DNA of 64,000 nucleotides from JAWKZG01 sp041396125 (GCA_041396125.1 JAWKZG010000003.1:1-64000); one strand, 5' to 3'; numbered from the stretch's first letter, positions 1 through 9,531 are shown. Notes: generated by a model not told the origin, from the letters alone. Numbers and translations: made by a program.

Positions 1-377
1 GATCATATCCGATTTATCCTGTATTCCATATCTCACAGGCTTTGGCTGCACTCAAAGGTGCATACGAAAAAGCAATCACCACAAATAATGGCGAATGGCC
101 GGATCACGAGCAAGTTATTGAGGCCATGAATGGTCTGGAATTTAAAGGGCTAGGCCGTACGGTACGCTTACGCGAGGATCATCAAGGACTGGAAGATCAA
201 ATGCTAGGAACGACCAAGCACGTCCCGGAGTATGACTTCGCAGTCATGGATAATATGATGATTTTCCCCGCCGAAGCCATTACAACACCGGTTGGACAGG
301 TCTCTGAGGAATGGGTACAAAGCCTGTCGCCGGATCTGTTGAATCTCGAAGTCGATACCTATCAGCATGGCTCTTGA
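1..377 (+). CDS. Branched-chain amino acid type ABC transporter substrate-binding protein (C-terminal part)
   Basis: The frame is open from base 3 to the TGA at 375-377 with no start codon inside the window, so this is the last 124 residues of a longer protein. The sequence looks like the C-terminal lobe of the Leu/Ile/Val or amide-binding periplasmic receptors (Peripla_BP_6 type): a helix that counts family members, then the stretch with FKGLGRTVRLREDHQ, where these receptors describe the modified ligand-binding region. It would capture a small amino acid or amide in the periplasm and deliver it to the LivHMGF complex encoded next. A strong hairpin lies between it and livH, a common arrangement that lets the receptor be made in excess. 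The ligand cannot be read from this fragment. Confidence 0.8.
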   Translation, partial: SYPIYPVFHISQALAALKGAYEKAITTNNGEWPDHEQVIEAMNGLEFKGLGRTVRLREDHQGLEDQMLGTTKHVPEYDFAVMDNMMIFPAEAITTPVGQVSEEWVQSLSPDLLNLEVDTYQHGS

Positions 378-407
378 TTAATGGTGTCTTTCTGTTCGCG
401 TCACGCG

Positions 408-436
408 TTTGTCCCTTCTTATAAAGAAGGGACAAG
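408..436 (+). other. Strong intergenic hairpin between receptor gene and livH
   Basis: TGTCCCTTCTT at 410-420 pairs perfectly with AAGAAGGGACA at 424-434 around a three-base ATA loop, with one or two further pairs outside. No T-run follows (AGGAAAA), so it is not a classical terminator. Such stems downstream of receptor genes usually stabilise the upstream mRNA or reduce read-through into the permease genes; that role is inferred. Confidence 0.7.
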
Positions 437-463
437 GAAAATTCGCCATAAATTAGTTATGCA

Positions 464-1368
464 ATGACACTCGACCTCGCCCTCCTCGCTCTGCTTGACG
501 GTGTCGCTTATGCGGCACTGATCTTCATGGTAGCCGTTGGTCTGACGTTAATTTTCGGCGTCTTACGAATTCTGAATGTTGCCCACGGCAGCTTTTACGC
601 TATCGGCGCTTATACCGCAGCCAGTTTAGGGCTGGCTATCAGCGCCATGGGACTGCCCGAATGGCTAAGCTATCCAGCCTTGCTGCTGGCCGCAGTGCTG
701 GTCGGCGGTATTCTGGGACTCACTATCGAGCGCCTGTTACTGCGTCGGATATATATGCGTGAAGAAGTCCTGCAACTGCTGGTCACATTTGCCGTGTTCA
801 TGATACTGGAAGATGTACAACGGTTGCTCTGGGGCGTGCAGCCATACTTCGCCGATATGCCTTTGCGGCTATTGGGTACCACTGAAGTTGTCGGGGTGTT
901 TTATACCCGCTATCAGATTATGCTGCTACCAACTGCCGCCGTGCTCATCCTGCTCGGATTACGCTGGTTTCTGCGCCATACCCTGCAGGGTAAACTGATT
1001 CTTGCGGTGACTGAAGACCGCGAGGCCGCACAGGCTATGGGCATCGATGCTAATCGAGTGTATCTGGTAACGTTTATTTTAGGTGCGACTTTTGCCGCAC
1101 TGGGGGGCGCGCTGGCCTCGCCGACCACCTCAATGCTACCCGGCATCGGCAGCGATATGATCGTACTGTCGTTCGCCGTGGCTGCTACTGCCGGACGGGA
1201 CAGTGGAAGGTACGGCCATTGCAGCGCTACTCATCGGCCTGGCTCGCTCATTTTCGATTTACCTGCTGCCCGAACTTGAAGTACTGAACACTCTATTTGA
1301 TCATGGTACTGGTACTGTTGATTCGTCCACAGGGTCTGTTCGGCGTGGTCGAGCAACGGAGAATTTAA
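464..1368 (+). pseudogene. livH: LivH-type branched-chain amino acid ABC permease, frame broken twice
   Basis: This is an inner-membrane permease subunit of the LivH family, about 300 residues with eight or so membrane helices; the motif NVAHGSFYAIGAY near residue 40 is typical. The frame opened at ATG 464 holds until about 1190, where it continues one base out of phase (VEGTAIAALLIGLARS is read from the next frame). A second shift lies near 1287-1288, where one extra A in CTGAACAC would explain it; after it the canonical LivH end is read (LIMVLVLLIRPQGLFG, then VVEQRRI and TAA 1366-1368). The first shift fits either one extra or two missing bases. The TAA overlaps the livM start. Because all three pieces are well conserved, error in the sequence is more likely than old decay. 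Confidence 0.85.
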
Positions 1369-2309
1369 TGCGAGGTATCTTTCCGCTCGCTCTTCTAGTA
1401 CTGATCATAGCTTTATTGCCACTGCTCGAACCCTGGACTGAGGTCGTGCTCACGCTAGCGCTGGCCAAGGGTTTTGCAGTGCTTGGGATCATCGTTCTAT
1501 TGCAGGCCGGACAGGTTTCTTTCGGGCATGCCATGTTTATGGCAGCAAGCGCTTATTGTGTAGCATTTCTAGCCAATCGCAGCGGCGTGCTGGAAATATC
1601 CCTGCTACTGCCCGCCGCGCTGCTCTGTTCGGCTCTGATGGGGTTGCTGGTCGGCCTGTTTGTAGTGCGCTATCGATACATTTTTTTCGGGATGTTAAAT
1701 CTGGCATTTTCCATGGTGCTGTATTCAGTGCTGGAGAAGTTTTTCTACATAACCGGCGGCAGCGACGGCATGCGTGTCCCTCGACCATTACTGCTAGGAC
1801 AGGAATTGGAGCGGGCCGATTACGAACGTTGGCTGTTTTACCTCACATTGACTCTGGCGGTATTGCTGAGCTGGCTTGTCTGGCGCTATCTGCGCTCACC
1901 ACTGGGCCAGGCTCTGGCCGCGCTGAAAACCAATGAAACCCGGCTGGAATATCTAGGTGTATCAGCACGCCGGGTTTTGCTGATTGCCTATATCATCTCG
2001 GCATTGCTGGCAGGACTGGGGGGCACCTTGCTGGCTCTGGCACAAGGGCTAGTCACTCCTGAATACGGCTATTGGGTACGCTCCGGTGAGCTGGTGTTTA
2101 TCGCCATTCTGGGTGGTGCAGGCCATGTTGCAGGCGCGTTCATAGGCGCACTGGTCTATGAAGTTGTTCGACTGTACGCAGCGGCCTACGCGGCCGATAT
2201 CTGGCAATTGATTTTAGGCAGTTTTCTGCTCCTGATCATCCTGTTTGCACCACAGGGACTGGTGGGCATGGCCCAGCACTGGCTGCGCCGCCGAGGATCA
2301 CCCCCATGA
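1368..2309 (+). CDS. livM: LivM-type branched-chain amino acid ABC permease
   Basis: A 313-residue inner-membrane permease, partner of LivH. The start ATG at 1368-1370 overlaps the livH stop (TAATG); a longer open frame upstream is only the shifted end of livH. Family signs are GQVSFGHAMFMAASAY near residue 45, the SPLGQALAALKTNETRLEYLGV-like cytoplasmic loop that contacts the ATPases, and a C-terminal FAPQGLVG that matches the usual LivM ending. Length is normal. It ends with an ATGA overlap into livG, so translation is probably coupled. Confidence 0.9.
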   Translation: MRGIFPLALLVLIIALLPLLEPWTEVVLTLALAKGFAVLGIIVLLQAGQVSFGHAMFMAASAYCVAFLANRSGVLEISLLLPAALLCSALMGLLVGLFVVRYRYIFFGMLNLAFSMVLYSVLEKFFYITGGSDGMRVPRPLLLGQELERADYERWLFYLTLTLAVLLSWLVWRYLRSPLGQALAALKTNETRLEYLGVSARRVLLIAYIISALLAGLGGTLLALAQGLVTPEYGYWVRSGELVFIAILGGAGHVAGAFIGALVYEVVRLYAAAYAADIWQLILGSFLLLIILFAPQGLVGMAQHWLRRRGSPP

Positions 2310-3046
2310 GCGCCCTTCTCCAGGCCAGTGATTTACACATCGGCTTCGGCGGCGTGCAGGCGGCGGCCGGTGTTCACCTGGATGTACAAAACGGTGAACA
2401 TCTGGCCATCATTGGCCCGAACGGCGCTGGCAAAACCACTTTTATTAATATCTGCACCGGCTATCTCAAGCCACAGCGCGGTCGGGTCTTGTTTGAAGGC
2501 CGCGATATCACTGCCCGTCCGCCCCGAGCCATTACCCGGCTGGGGATCGCCCGCGCCTTTCAGATTCCGCAATTATTCAGCGAACACAGCGTACGTGATA
2601 ATTTATTGCTGGCGCTGGCGGCACGCCAGGGTATATGGCAAGGCTGGCGGCCTTTACAGCGTATCGAAAACCGGCACGAAGCCGATCAGCTGCTAACGTT
2701 GTTCCAACTAGACAATGTCGCCGAACAGGCCATCCGGGAATTGCCTGAAGGCTTGCGCAAACTGATTGACATTGCCATGGCACTGGCATTACGACCCCGT
2801 CTGCTATTGATGGATGAGCCAACCAGCGGGGTGGCCTCCAGCGAGAAATTCGCGGTCATGGACACGCTAATGAACGCGCTGCGAACACGCGAAGTAACAT
2901 CAGTCTTCGTGGAACACGACATGGAAGTCGTCACCCGCTATGCCGATCGGGTAGCCGTCTGGAACAGCGGAGTCATTCAGGCTGAAGGCCCACCCGCGCA
3001 AATTCTGAACGATACCGATGTGCTGCGCGACGTGATTGGCGTTTAA
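2306..3046 (+). CDS. livG: LivG-type ABC transporter ATP-binding protein
   Basis: A 246-residue cytoplasmic ATPase. Walker A is GPNGAGKTT at residues 37-45 and Walker B is LLLMDEPTSG near 165. The region that normally carries the LSGGQ signature reads LPEGLRKLIDIAMAL, a degenerate form known in a subset of LivG-like ATPases, so I do not take it as a defect. Family homology places it with the LivHM permeases. The start ATG overlaps the livM stop (ATGA at 2306). Confidence 0.9.
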   Translation: MSALLQASDLHIGFGGVQAAAGVHLDVQNGEHLAIIGPNGAGKTTFINICTGYLKPQRGRVLFEGRDITARPPRAITRLGIARAFQIPQLFSEHSVRDNLLLALAARQGIWQGWRPLQRIENRHEADQLLTLFQLDNVAEQAIRELPEGLRKLIDIAMALALRPRLLLMDEPTSGVASSEKFAVMDTLMNALRTREVTSVFVEHDMEVVTRYADRVAVWNSGVIQAEGPPAQILNDTDVLRDVIGV

Positions 3047-3076
3047 TAATGCCGCTGGCTGTGGGACAGGAAAACC

Positions 3077-3754
3077 ATGCTTCATTTACATGATATCGAC
3101 GCCTCTATCGAAGGGGTACACGTCTTACGCGGAGTCAATCTGCATCTGCCGCCAGGTGCGACTGCAGCGCTGATCGGGCGCAACGGTGCAGGCAAAACAA
3201 CGCTATTACGCACTGTTATGGGGTTTGTCCGCATGGCCCGAGGCCAAATTATGCTGGCAGACCAGGCATTACATACGCTGCCCGCCCACCAGCGTCCCGG
3301 CTGCGGAATCGGCTATGCACCGGAAGACCGGCGCCTGTTTGCATCGTTTAATGTCGAAGACAATTTACGCCTGCCCGCACAGGTACAAAAACTGCCAGCG
3401 GCTACTATTGAGCAGGCCCTGGCACGGGTTTACGAACTGCTGCCGGAACTGGCCGAATTGCGCAATCGGCCAGCAGGATCAGTGAGTGGCGGGCAAGGCA
3501 AAATGGTTGCTTTAGGTCGCGCACTGATGATCGGTACCCGACTGGTACTGCTGGATGAGCCCTTCCAGGGGCTCGCACCGGCATTGGCCTTGCGCTACGC
3601 TGAAACATTGCACAAGCTGCGTGAAAAAGACCGTGATCTTACCCTGCTGATTACCGAATCCAACCCTGCTTTACTGAAAAATTTCGCTGAAGAAATGTTT
3701 GAAATCGAACGCGGCGAAGTGCGGCTAACCGAGGATAATATAGCGACGCTATGA
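3077..3754 (+). CDS. livF: LivF-type ABC transporter ATP-binding protein
   Basis: A 225-residue ATPase, the second nucleotide-binding subunit of the Liv-type importer. Walker A is GRNGAGKTT near residue 35, the signature is SVSGGQGKMVALGRAL and Walker B is LVLLDEPFQGLAP, the last being typical of LivF. A GGGACAGGA-type ribosome site sits shortly before ATG 3077. Its stop overlaps the start of the next ATPase, which belongs to a different transporter family. Confidence 0.9.
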   Translation: MLHLHDIDASIEGVHVLRGVNLHLPPGATAALIGRNGAGKTTLLRTVMGFVRMARGQIMLADQALHTLPAHQRPGCGIGYAPEDRRLFASFNVEDNLRLPAQVQKLPAATIEQALARVYELLPELAELRNRPAGSVSGGQGKMVALGRALMIGTRLVLLDEPFQGLAPALALRYAETLHKLREKDRDLTLLITESNPALLKNFAEEMFEIERGEVRLTEDNIATL

Positions 3755-4755
3755 GTCAGCTGCTCGCCGTTCACGATTTGCAGATAGAATTCAAAACGCA
3801 GGTCGGCATCGTGCGAGCGGTAAATGGTATTTCCTTTACTATCAACAGCGGTGAAACGGTTGCTATTGTAGGCGAATCCGGCAGCGGCAAATCGGTCAGC
3901 GCGCTGGCGATGCTGAATTTGTTGCCACAGCCTCCCGCGCGTATTATCAGTGGTCAGATCCGATTTGATGGTCAAAATATATTAACCCTGCCCCCGGCAG
4001 CATTACGCAAGCTTCGCGGACACAAAATCGGCATGATTTTCCAGGAGCCAATGACCTCGCTCAATCCAGTGCTATCGATCGGGCGACAGATTACGGAAAC
4101 CCTGCGGCAACATCTGGGGCTATCCGCCCGGGCTGCCCGGGCACGTGCCATCGAACTGCTGAATCTGGTTGGTATCGCTGACCCCGAACGGCGACTGAAA
4201 CAATACCCGCACCATCTCAGCGGAGGTATGCGGCAACGGGTTATGATCGCTATTGCCATCAGTTGCGAACCACGGTTATTGATCGCGGACGAACCCACTA
4301 CAGCCCTGGATGTCACGATTCAGGCGCAAATCCTGCTGCTGCTGAAAACCCTGACCCAGCGCCTGGGCGCAGCATTGATACTGATCACGCATAACCTGGG
4401 CATTGTCGCGCGTTACGCGGATCGGGTAAATGTTATGTACGCCGGACGCATTGTTGAAGAAGGCCCGGCAGTCGATGTGTACCGCAACCCCAGTCACCCT
4501 TACACCCTGGGACTGCTGAATTCTGTTCCGCGACTGGATCGGCCGCGCCAATTCAAACTCGACCCGATTCCCGGCCAGCCCCCTGACCCAGCACACTTAA
4601 GTACCGGCTGTGCCTTCCGCCCGCGGTGCCGCTATCAAACTCAGGATTGTGCCACAACGCCAGCCCTGCAAACTGTGCACGGCGCGCATCGATCCGCCTG
4701 CTGGCAGCTCGATAGCCTGCGCCAGATCAGAGCACCGGATCAAAGCAAATCATGA
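3751..4755 (+). CDS. Dipeptide/oligopeptide ABC transporter ATP-binding protein, DppD/OppD type
   Basis: A 334-residue ATPase. Walker A is GESGSGKS at residues 41-48, signature LSGGMRQRVMIAIAI, Walker B LLIADEPTTALDV. The C-terminus has the oligopeptide-transporter HPY extension (NPSHPYTLGLLNSVP) and a Cys-containing tail (FRPRCRYQTQDC) that in this family can carry an iron-sulfur cluster or structural role. ATG 3751 overlaps the livF stop, tying this peptide transporter to the Liv-type operon. Confidence 0.9.
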   Translation: MSQLLAVHDLQIEFKTQVGIVRAVNGISFTINSGETVAIVGESGSGKSVSALAMLNLLPQPPARIISGQIRFDGQNILTLPPAALRKLRGHKIGMIFQEPMTSLNPVLSIGRQITETLRQHLGLSARAARARAIELLNLVGIADPERRLKQYPHHLSGGMRQRVMIAIAISCEPRLLIADEPTTALDVTIQAQILLLLKTLTQRLGAALILITHNLGIVARYADRVNVMYAGRIVEEGPAVDVYRNPSHPYTLGLLNSVPRLDRPRQFKLDPIPGQPPDPAHLSTGCAFRPRCRYQTQDCATTPALQTVHGAHRSACWQLDSLRQIRAPDQSKS

Positions 4756-5798
4756 GTAGTTCTGCGCGCCCAAACACCGAGCCGCTGGTCGAAGTCCAGG
4801 CGTTGCAAAAATACTTCCCACTCACCAAAGGCATGTTGTTCAAACACACAATTGGCCAGGTCAAAGCCGTTGATGGAGTAAGTTTCAGTATTCCACGCGG
4901 CGAAACCCTGGGACTGGTGGGAGAATCCGGCTGCGGTAAAACCACGATAGGGCGTTGCCTGTTAAAGCTGGAGACACCAACCGGCGGTCATATTCGCTTC
5001 GCAGGACAGGATATCCAACAGCTCGAGGGTGCTGCTCTCAAGGCTTTCCGACGTCGTGTTCAAGCAGTATTCCAGGACCCTTTCAGCTCCCTGAACCCGC
5101 GCATGAAAGTCGGCGAAATAGTCGCCGAGCCACTGCTGATTCATCGCCTTGAACCCGACCGGCAGACCCGTTGGCAGCGTGCGCAGGAGCTGTTGGAACT
5201 GTGCGGTCTTGCGCGCAATCTTGCCAACCGCTATCCCCATGAGATGAGCGGCGGACAGCGCCAGCGGGTTGGTATTGCACGGGCACTGGCCTTGAATCCT
5301 GAATTTATTGTCTGCGACGAGGCCGTTTCCGCACTGGATGTTTCCGTACAGGCTCAAGTCATCAACCTACTGGATCAGTTACGAGTCGATCTGGGCCTGA
5401 CTTACCTTTTCATTGGCCACGACCTCTCTGTGGTACGCCATCTTTGCCATCGGGTCGCAGTGATGTACCTGGGTCGAATCGTTGAACTTGCCGCTAGCGA
5501 TACCCTGTTTGACGCACCGCTACACCCTTACACCCAGGCTTTATTAACAGCAGTACCCGTGCCCGATCCGGATATCGAAAGCCAGCGCCCGCAACAGATG
5601 ATCACGGGTGAAATACCCAGTCCGCTTGATCCGCCGGCCGGCTGCGTCTTTCATCCGCGCTGTCCGCGGGCTGTCGCCAACTGCCGCCAACAGACACCGG
5701 AACTGCGGGAATTAAGCCCTGGTCACTGGGTTGCCTGCACCGAAGTTACCGCATCAGTCTTACGTCCTGACCTCTCACTACAGGAGCACACAGCATGA
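4752..5798 (+). CDS. Dipeptide/oligopeptide ABC transporter ATP-binding protein, DppF/OppF type
   Basis: A 348-residue ATPase, partner of the preceding DppD-like protein. Walker A GESGCGKTT at residues 57-65, signature MSGGQRQRVGIARAL, Walker B FIVCDEAVSALDV, and the HPY C-terminal extension (APLHPYTQALLTAVP) with the cysteine-rich tail. The start overlaps the previous stop (ATGA at 4752). Length is normal for the family. Confidence 0.9.
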   Translation: MSSSARPNTEPLVEVQALQKYFPLTKGMLFKHTIGQVKAVDGVSFSIPRGETLGLVGESGCGKTTIGRCLLKLETPTGGHIRFAGQDIQQLEGAALKAFRRRVQAVFQDPFSSLNPRMKVGEIVAEPLLIHRLEPDRQTRWQRAQELLELCGLARNLANRYPHEMSGGQRQRVGIARALALNPEFIVCDEAVSALDVSVQAQVINLLDQLRVDLGLTYLFIGHDLSVVRHLCHRVAVMYLGRIVELAASDTLFDAPLHPYTQALLTAVPVPDPDIESQRPQQMITGEIPSPLDPPAGCVFHPRCPRAVANCRQQTPELRELSPGHWVACTEVTASVLRPDLSLQEHTA

Positions 5799-7582
5799 TT
5801 GATAAACATCTCAAAATACGTTCTGCACTTGAACAGAAACGTATCCGCGACGAACTTCAAACGGCTTATGATTTCGATCCGCGTGACCCTTTATTTGGGC
5901 TGAGCAAAGACGCCCTGAGCGGCCCTCACCTGAGCCGGCGTGCCGTTTTGCGACTGCTGGCCGCCTCCGGCACGCTTTCTGCCATGCACCTACTGCCGCA
6001 GCTCGGGGCAATTCGCCCAGCCGCAGCGGCAGGTGGCGAACTCAGCTGTGGCTGGTCCGGTGTAGGCGAAATCCGCACACTGGATCCAGCCCAGATCAAC
6101 CAGGTTCTACAGTTTCAAATTGCGTCCAATGTGCTGAGCGGCTTAACCCATATCAATGCCCAGTTGATTGCCGAAGGTGATCTGGCCGAGTCCTGGACAG
6201 TTTCCGACAATGGCAGGGAATGGACATTTAAACTGCGCGAAGGCGTGGTCTTCCACAATGGTGATGCGTTTACCGCCGATGATGTCCTGTTTACTTACAA
6301 TCGCTCTAAAAACCCTGAAAAATCAATCCATACTGGGGTTCTGAGCAACGTCACCGATGTTGTTAAAATCGACGATTACACAGTCAAGTTCATACTCAAT
6401 GCACCACAGGCATCATTTCTGACCAAAACGCTGGAACGCGCCAGCGGACGAGCCATGACGATTGTCAGCCGCAATGCGCTGGAACAGCTAGGTGAATCAC
6501 AGTACGGTCTGGCACCGGTCGGTACCGGCCCGTTTAAAGTCACCCGGCATCAGCTGGGCCAAAGCGTCGTACTGGAAAAATTTGATGCCTATTACGACCC
6601 GACCCGACCTCTGCTGGACAAGGTCACGATTCGCCCGATCATCGATGCAGAGCCACTGGCAGCAGCCCTGGAAGCCGGTGACATCCAATTGATTGGCGGC
6701 AATCCCATCGCGCCGGAGCTGATTGACCGCTTTGTCGCCAATTCCGATCTGGTGGTTGATGAAACTCCCGACCCCGGCTTTCAGAGCATCTGGATCAACC
6801 CCTGGCGCGAACCGTTCAAAGTTACCGATTTCAATAAGCCGCTCGCCGATCTGATGCAGGAACCCGGCTTTAAAGCACGGCTTGCTATCGCGAAAGCGCT
6901 GGATCGGGATCTCTATCTCAAACGAGCTCAGTTTGGCCGCGGTGTGCCGGCTTACGGTACGATCAATCCAGCCATGGGGTATTTCTTCGATGACACGCTG
7001 GGCGAGAGCAGCAATCAGCGCTTCGATCTGGCCGAAGCTCAGCGCCTGCTGGCCGAAGCGGGTTTTCCTAATGGCGAGGGGTTTCCCAAGCTGCAGATGC
7101 TGACGATTCCCAGCAATCGGCGCGAATCCCAGGTAGTGGTCAATATTCTCAAAGTCAATCTGGGCATTGAAATCGAACTCATCACCAAGGATTTCCCCGT
7201 GTTGATCGACGATTTCGACACCATGAACTGGGATCTGGTCCGGCTCGGCAGTGGTGGCGACTACGATCCCGACGACGGTCTGGTGGACTGGATGCTGACC
7301 AGTTCCAAGTTCAATGGCCGCAAACGCGACAAGGCACAATATCCGTTCGGCTTTTTCTCCGAGCAGGAAGTCGATGCACTCATCGAGCAGCAACGCCAGG
7401 AAGCCGATCTGGAAAAACGCAAAGCGCTGGTGCAGCAAGCCAATCGCTTGACCTCAGATAAAGTCGCCAGCGCATTTCTCTATCACCCTAGCAATGTACT
7501 GGTCTACCACAAGCAGGTTAACTTCCCCAGATCCAGCCGCATTCCGGGTTTGATCGATCTGGATCGGGTATCGCTAGGCTAG
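5795..7582 (+). CDS. Extracellular solute-binding protein family 5 (peptide ABC receptor), Tat-type export
   Basis: A 595-residue family 5 receptor for dipeptides, oligopeptides or related solutes. The N-terminus is odd: about 47 charged residues precede a twin-arginine motif (SRRAVLRLL, RR at 48-49), then a hydrophobic stretch and an Ala-rich cleavage zone near PAAAAGG. The mature part has the family pattern GVVFHNGDAFTADDVLFTYN. Tat export suggests folding in the cytoplasm before transport. The start ATG overlaps the dppF stop by ATGA, which supports the long N-terminal extension. The solute cannot be deduced. Confidence 0.88.
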   Translation: MIDKHLKIRSALEQKRIRDELQTAYDFDPRDPLFGLSKDALSGPHLSRRAVLRLLAASGTLSAMHLLPQLGAIRPAAAAGGELSCGWSGVGEIRTLDPAQINQVLQFQIASNVLSGLTHINAQLIAEGDLAESWTVSDNGREWTFKLREGVVFHNGDAFTADDVLFTYNRSKNPEKSIHTGVLSNVTDVVKIDDYTVKFILNAPQASFLTKTLERASGRAMTIVSRNALEQLGESQYGLAPVGTGPFKVTRHQLGQSVVLEKFDAYYDPTRPLLDKVTIRPIIDAEPLAAALEAGDIQLIGGNPIAPELIDRFVANSDLVVDETPDPGFQSIWINPWREPFKVTDFNKPLADLMQEPGFKARLAIAKALDRDLYLKRAQFGRGVPAYGTINPAMGYFFDDTLGESSNQRFDLAEAQRLLAEAGFPNGEGFPKLQMLTIPSNRRESQVVVNILKVNLGIEIELITKDFPVLIDDFDTMNWDLVRLGSGGDYDPDDGLVDWMLTSSKFNGRKRDKAQYPFGFFSEQEVDALIEQQRQEADLEKRKALVQQANRLTSDKVASAFLYHPSNVLVYHKQVNFPRSSRIPGLIDLDRVSLG

Positions 7583-7623
7583 GCACGGTTTACGGCTCCT
7601 GACGGCTTTCATAGCGTGATCGT

Positions 7624-8571
7624 ATGACACGTTTTTTACTCAAACGCTTGCTGGGCGGCCTGCTGGTCATGTGGGCCGTTGCAACACTGGTGTTTTTCAT
7701 GCTGCGGATCGTGCCGGGCGATCCGCTGGCCGCCATGCTGTTCGATGTCGATCCGGCCATGGCGGACGTACTGCGCCATAAATACGGCCTGGATCAATCG
7801 ATGTTTGTCCAGTACATCAAATGGTTCGGCAATATTTTGCAGGGGGATTTCGGCACTTCGATCTACGGCAGCCGTATACCGGTCAGCCAGGTACTGCTCG
7901 AAGCCCTGCCACGCACACTTTCCCTGGCAGCACTTTCGTTCACCGTCGCACTGCTCATTGCGATACCCGCCGGTATTATCTCGGCCCTGAAAAAAGACTC
8001 GACCTGGGATCACTCCGTCACGATTGTCGCTTTCCTCGGCCTGAGCATGCCGGATTTCTGGCTGGGCATTCTGCTCATCATCGTTTTTGCCGCCACCCTG
8101 AAATGGCTGCCGGCAATCGGCTATGTACCTATTTCCGAAGGCTTCTGGCCCTGGCTGGAGCATTTAATTCTGCCCGCGATTGCTGCGGGTACTGCTTTTT
8201 CCGCCATCATCGCCCGCATGATCCGCTCGTCCATGCTGGAAGTATTGAATACCGATTACATGCGGGTCGCCCAGGCCAAAGGTTTACACCAACGTACACT
8301 GATTCTGGTGCATGCTTTCCCGAATGCGCTGATCCCGGTCGTGACGGTGATGGGTATTGCGTTTGCACTGCTGATGTCGCAAACAGTAGTCATTGAAAAT
8401 GTATTCGCCATCAAAGGACTGGGGCGGGTACTGATCCAGGGCATCCTGAATCGTGATTATCCAATCGTGCAAGGTGCCATACTGGTGGTATCGGCTATTT
8501 TTGTCAGCGCCAACCTGCTGGTCGACCTGCTTTACACGGTAATCGACCCCCGCATCCGTTACGACTCATGA
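7624..8571 (+). CDS. Dipeptide ABC transporter permease, DppB/OppB type
   Basis: A 315-residue inner-membrane permease with six predicted helices. The N-terminus FLLKRLLGGLLVMW and the motif DP...HKYGLDQSM are typical of DppB; the cytoplasmic EAA-like loop is YMRVAQAKGLHQRTLI with HAFPNALIPVVTVMG behind it. It ends in DPRIRYDS, the usual DppB ending. It follows the receptor gene by 41 bases and overlaps dppC by ATGA. Confidence 0.9.
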   Translation: MTRFLLKRLLGGLLVMWAVATLVFFMLRIVPGDPLAAMLFDVDPAMADVLRHKYGLDQSMFVQYIKWFGNILQGDFGTSIYGSRIPVSQVLLEALPRTLSLAALSFTVALLIAIPAGIISALKKDSTWDHSVTIVAFLGLSMPDFWLGILLIIVFAATLKWLPAIGYVPISEGFWPWLEHLILPAIAAGTAFSAIIARMIRSSMLEVLNTDYMRVAQAKGLHQRTLILVHAFPNALIPVVTVMGIAFALLMSQTVVIENVFAIKGLGRVLIQGILNRDYPIVQGAILVVSAIFVSANLLVDLLYTVIDPRIRYDS

Positions 8572-9467
8572 GTCATCCCGACAGCGCCTCAAACAACGTC
8601 TCTCTTGATCTTCCAACCGAATCCGCCAGCGCGCGTCCCAGCCACTGGCGTCTGCTGCTGCGGGATCGCAAGGCCCAACTCGGGCTACTTGTGTTAGGGA
8701 CATTCATCCTGGCGGCTCTGCTGGCCCCCTGGGTGTCACCGTATGATCCGAACAGCATGGAATTTGACATGCTGGAACCACCCTCCTGGCAACACTGGCT
8801 GGGCACCGACGATCTGGGGCGCGACCTGCTCAGCCGGATCATCCACGGCACCCGGATATCCTTATTTGTCGGCATCACAACGGTTGCTATTGCCCTGTTT
8901 TTCGGGGTCTTGCTGGGTGTCTGGGCCGGTTATTTCGGGGGCTGGCTGGACACCATCATCATGCGCTACATTGATCTGCAATGGGCGTTTCCAAATTTCC
9001 TGATCGCTGTTTATCTGGTTGCCATCTTCGGCACCGGTCTCAGCAATGTCATTGTCGCTATCTCGCTGGCATTTCTCGATGATTTCGCCCGTATCGCCCG
9101 AGGCATGGTATTGAGTGTCAAGGAGGAACAATATATCGCCGCCATCCGTACTGTCGGTGCCTCCAACTGGCGTATTATGTGGCGGCATATTTTGCCCAAT
9201 ATCAGCGCACCGATTATTGTCCAGGCTACCGTCAGTGTGTCCTACGCTATTCTGGGCGAAGCCACGTTGTCTTTTCTTGGCCTGGGTGTGGAAGTCGATA
9301 CGCCAACCTGGGGCCTGATCCTCAGCGAAGGCCGCAGTTTTATCTCACGCGCCTGGTGGCTGGGGATATTTCCGGGGCTGGCGATCATGCTGACAGTACT
9401 CAGCATTAATTTTCTCGGTGATGCACTGCGCGACGCCCTGGATGTCAGAGAAACCAAAACACTATAG
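8568..9467 (+). CDS. Dipeptide ABC transporter permease, DppC/OppC type
   Basis: A 299-residue permease, partner of the DppB-like protein. Family signs: LAPWVSPYDPN near residue 50, HWLGTDDLGRDLLSRIIHGTR, the EAA loop YIAAIRTVGASNWRIMWRHI and the C-terminal DALRDALDVRE. The start overlaps the previous stop. It closes the composite operon; no clear terminator follows before the next promoter at 9532. Confidence 0.9.
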   Translation: MSHPDSASNNVSLDLPTESASARPSHWRLLLRDRKAQLGLLVLGTFILAALLAPWVSPYDPNSMEFDMLEPPSWQHWLGTDDLGRDLLSRIIHGTRISLFVGITTVAIALFFGVLLGVWAGYFGGWLDTIIMRYIDLQWAFPNFLIAVYLVAIFGTGLSNVIVAISLAFLDDFARIARGMVLSVKEEQYIAAIRTVGASNWRIMWRHILPNISAPIIVQATVSVSYAILGEATLSFLGLGVEVDTPTWGLILSEGRSFISRAWWLGIFPGLAIMLTVLSINFLGDALRDALDVRETKTL

Positions 9468-9531
9468 ATCCTCTTGCTACAGTAATGCAGGCCTTTTTAA
9501 CTCTGTTATTTCTAGTACAACACGATATTTT

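Noticed and set aside
6497..7438. Minus-strand ORF of 313 codons
   Set aside because: It lies fully inside the peptide receptor gene on the other strand, which has clear family motifs; this ORF has none.
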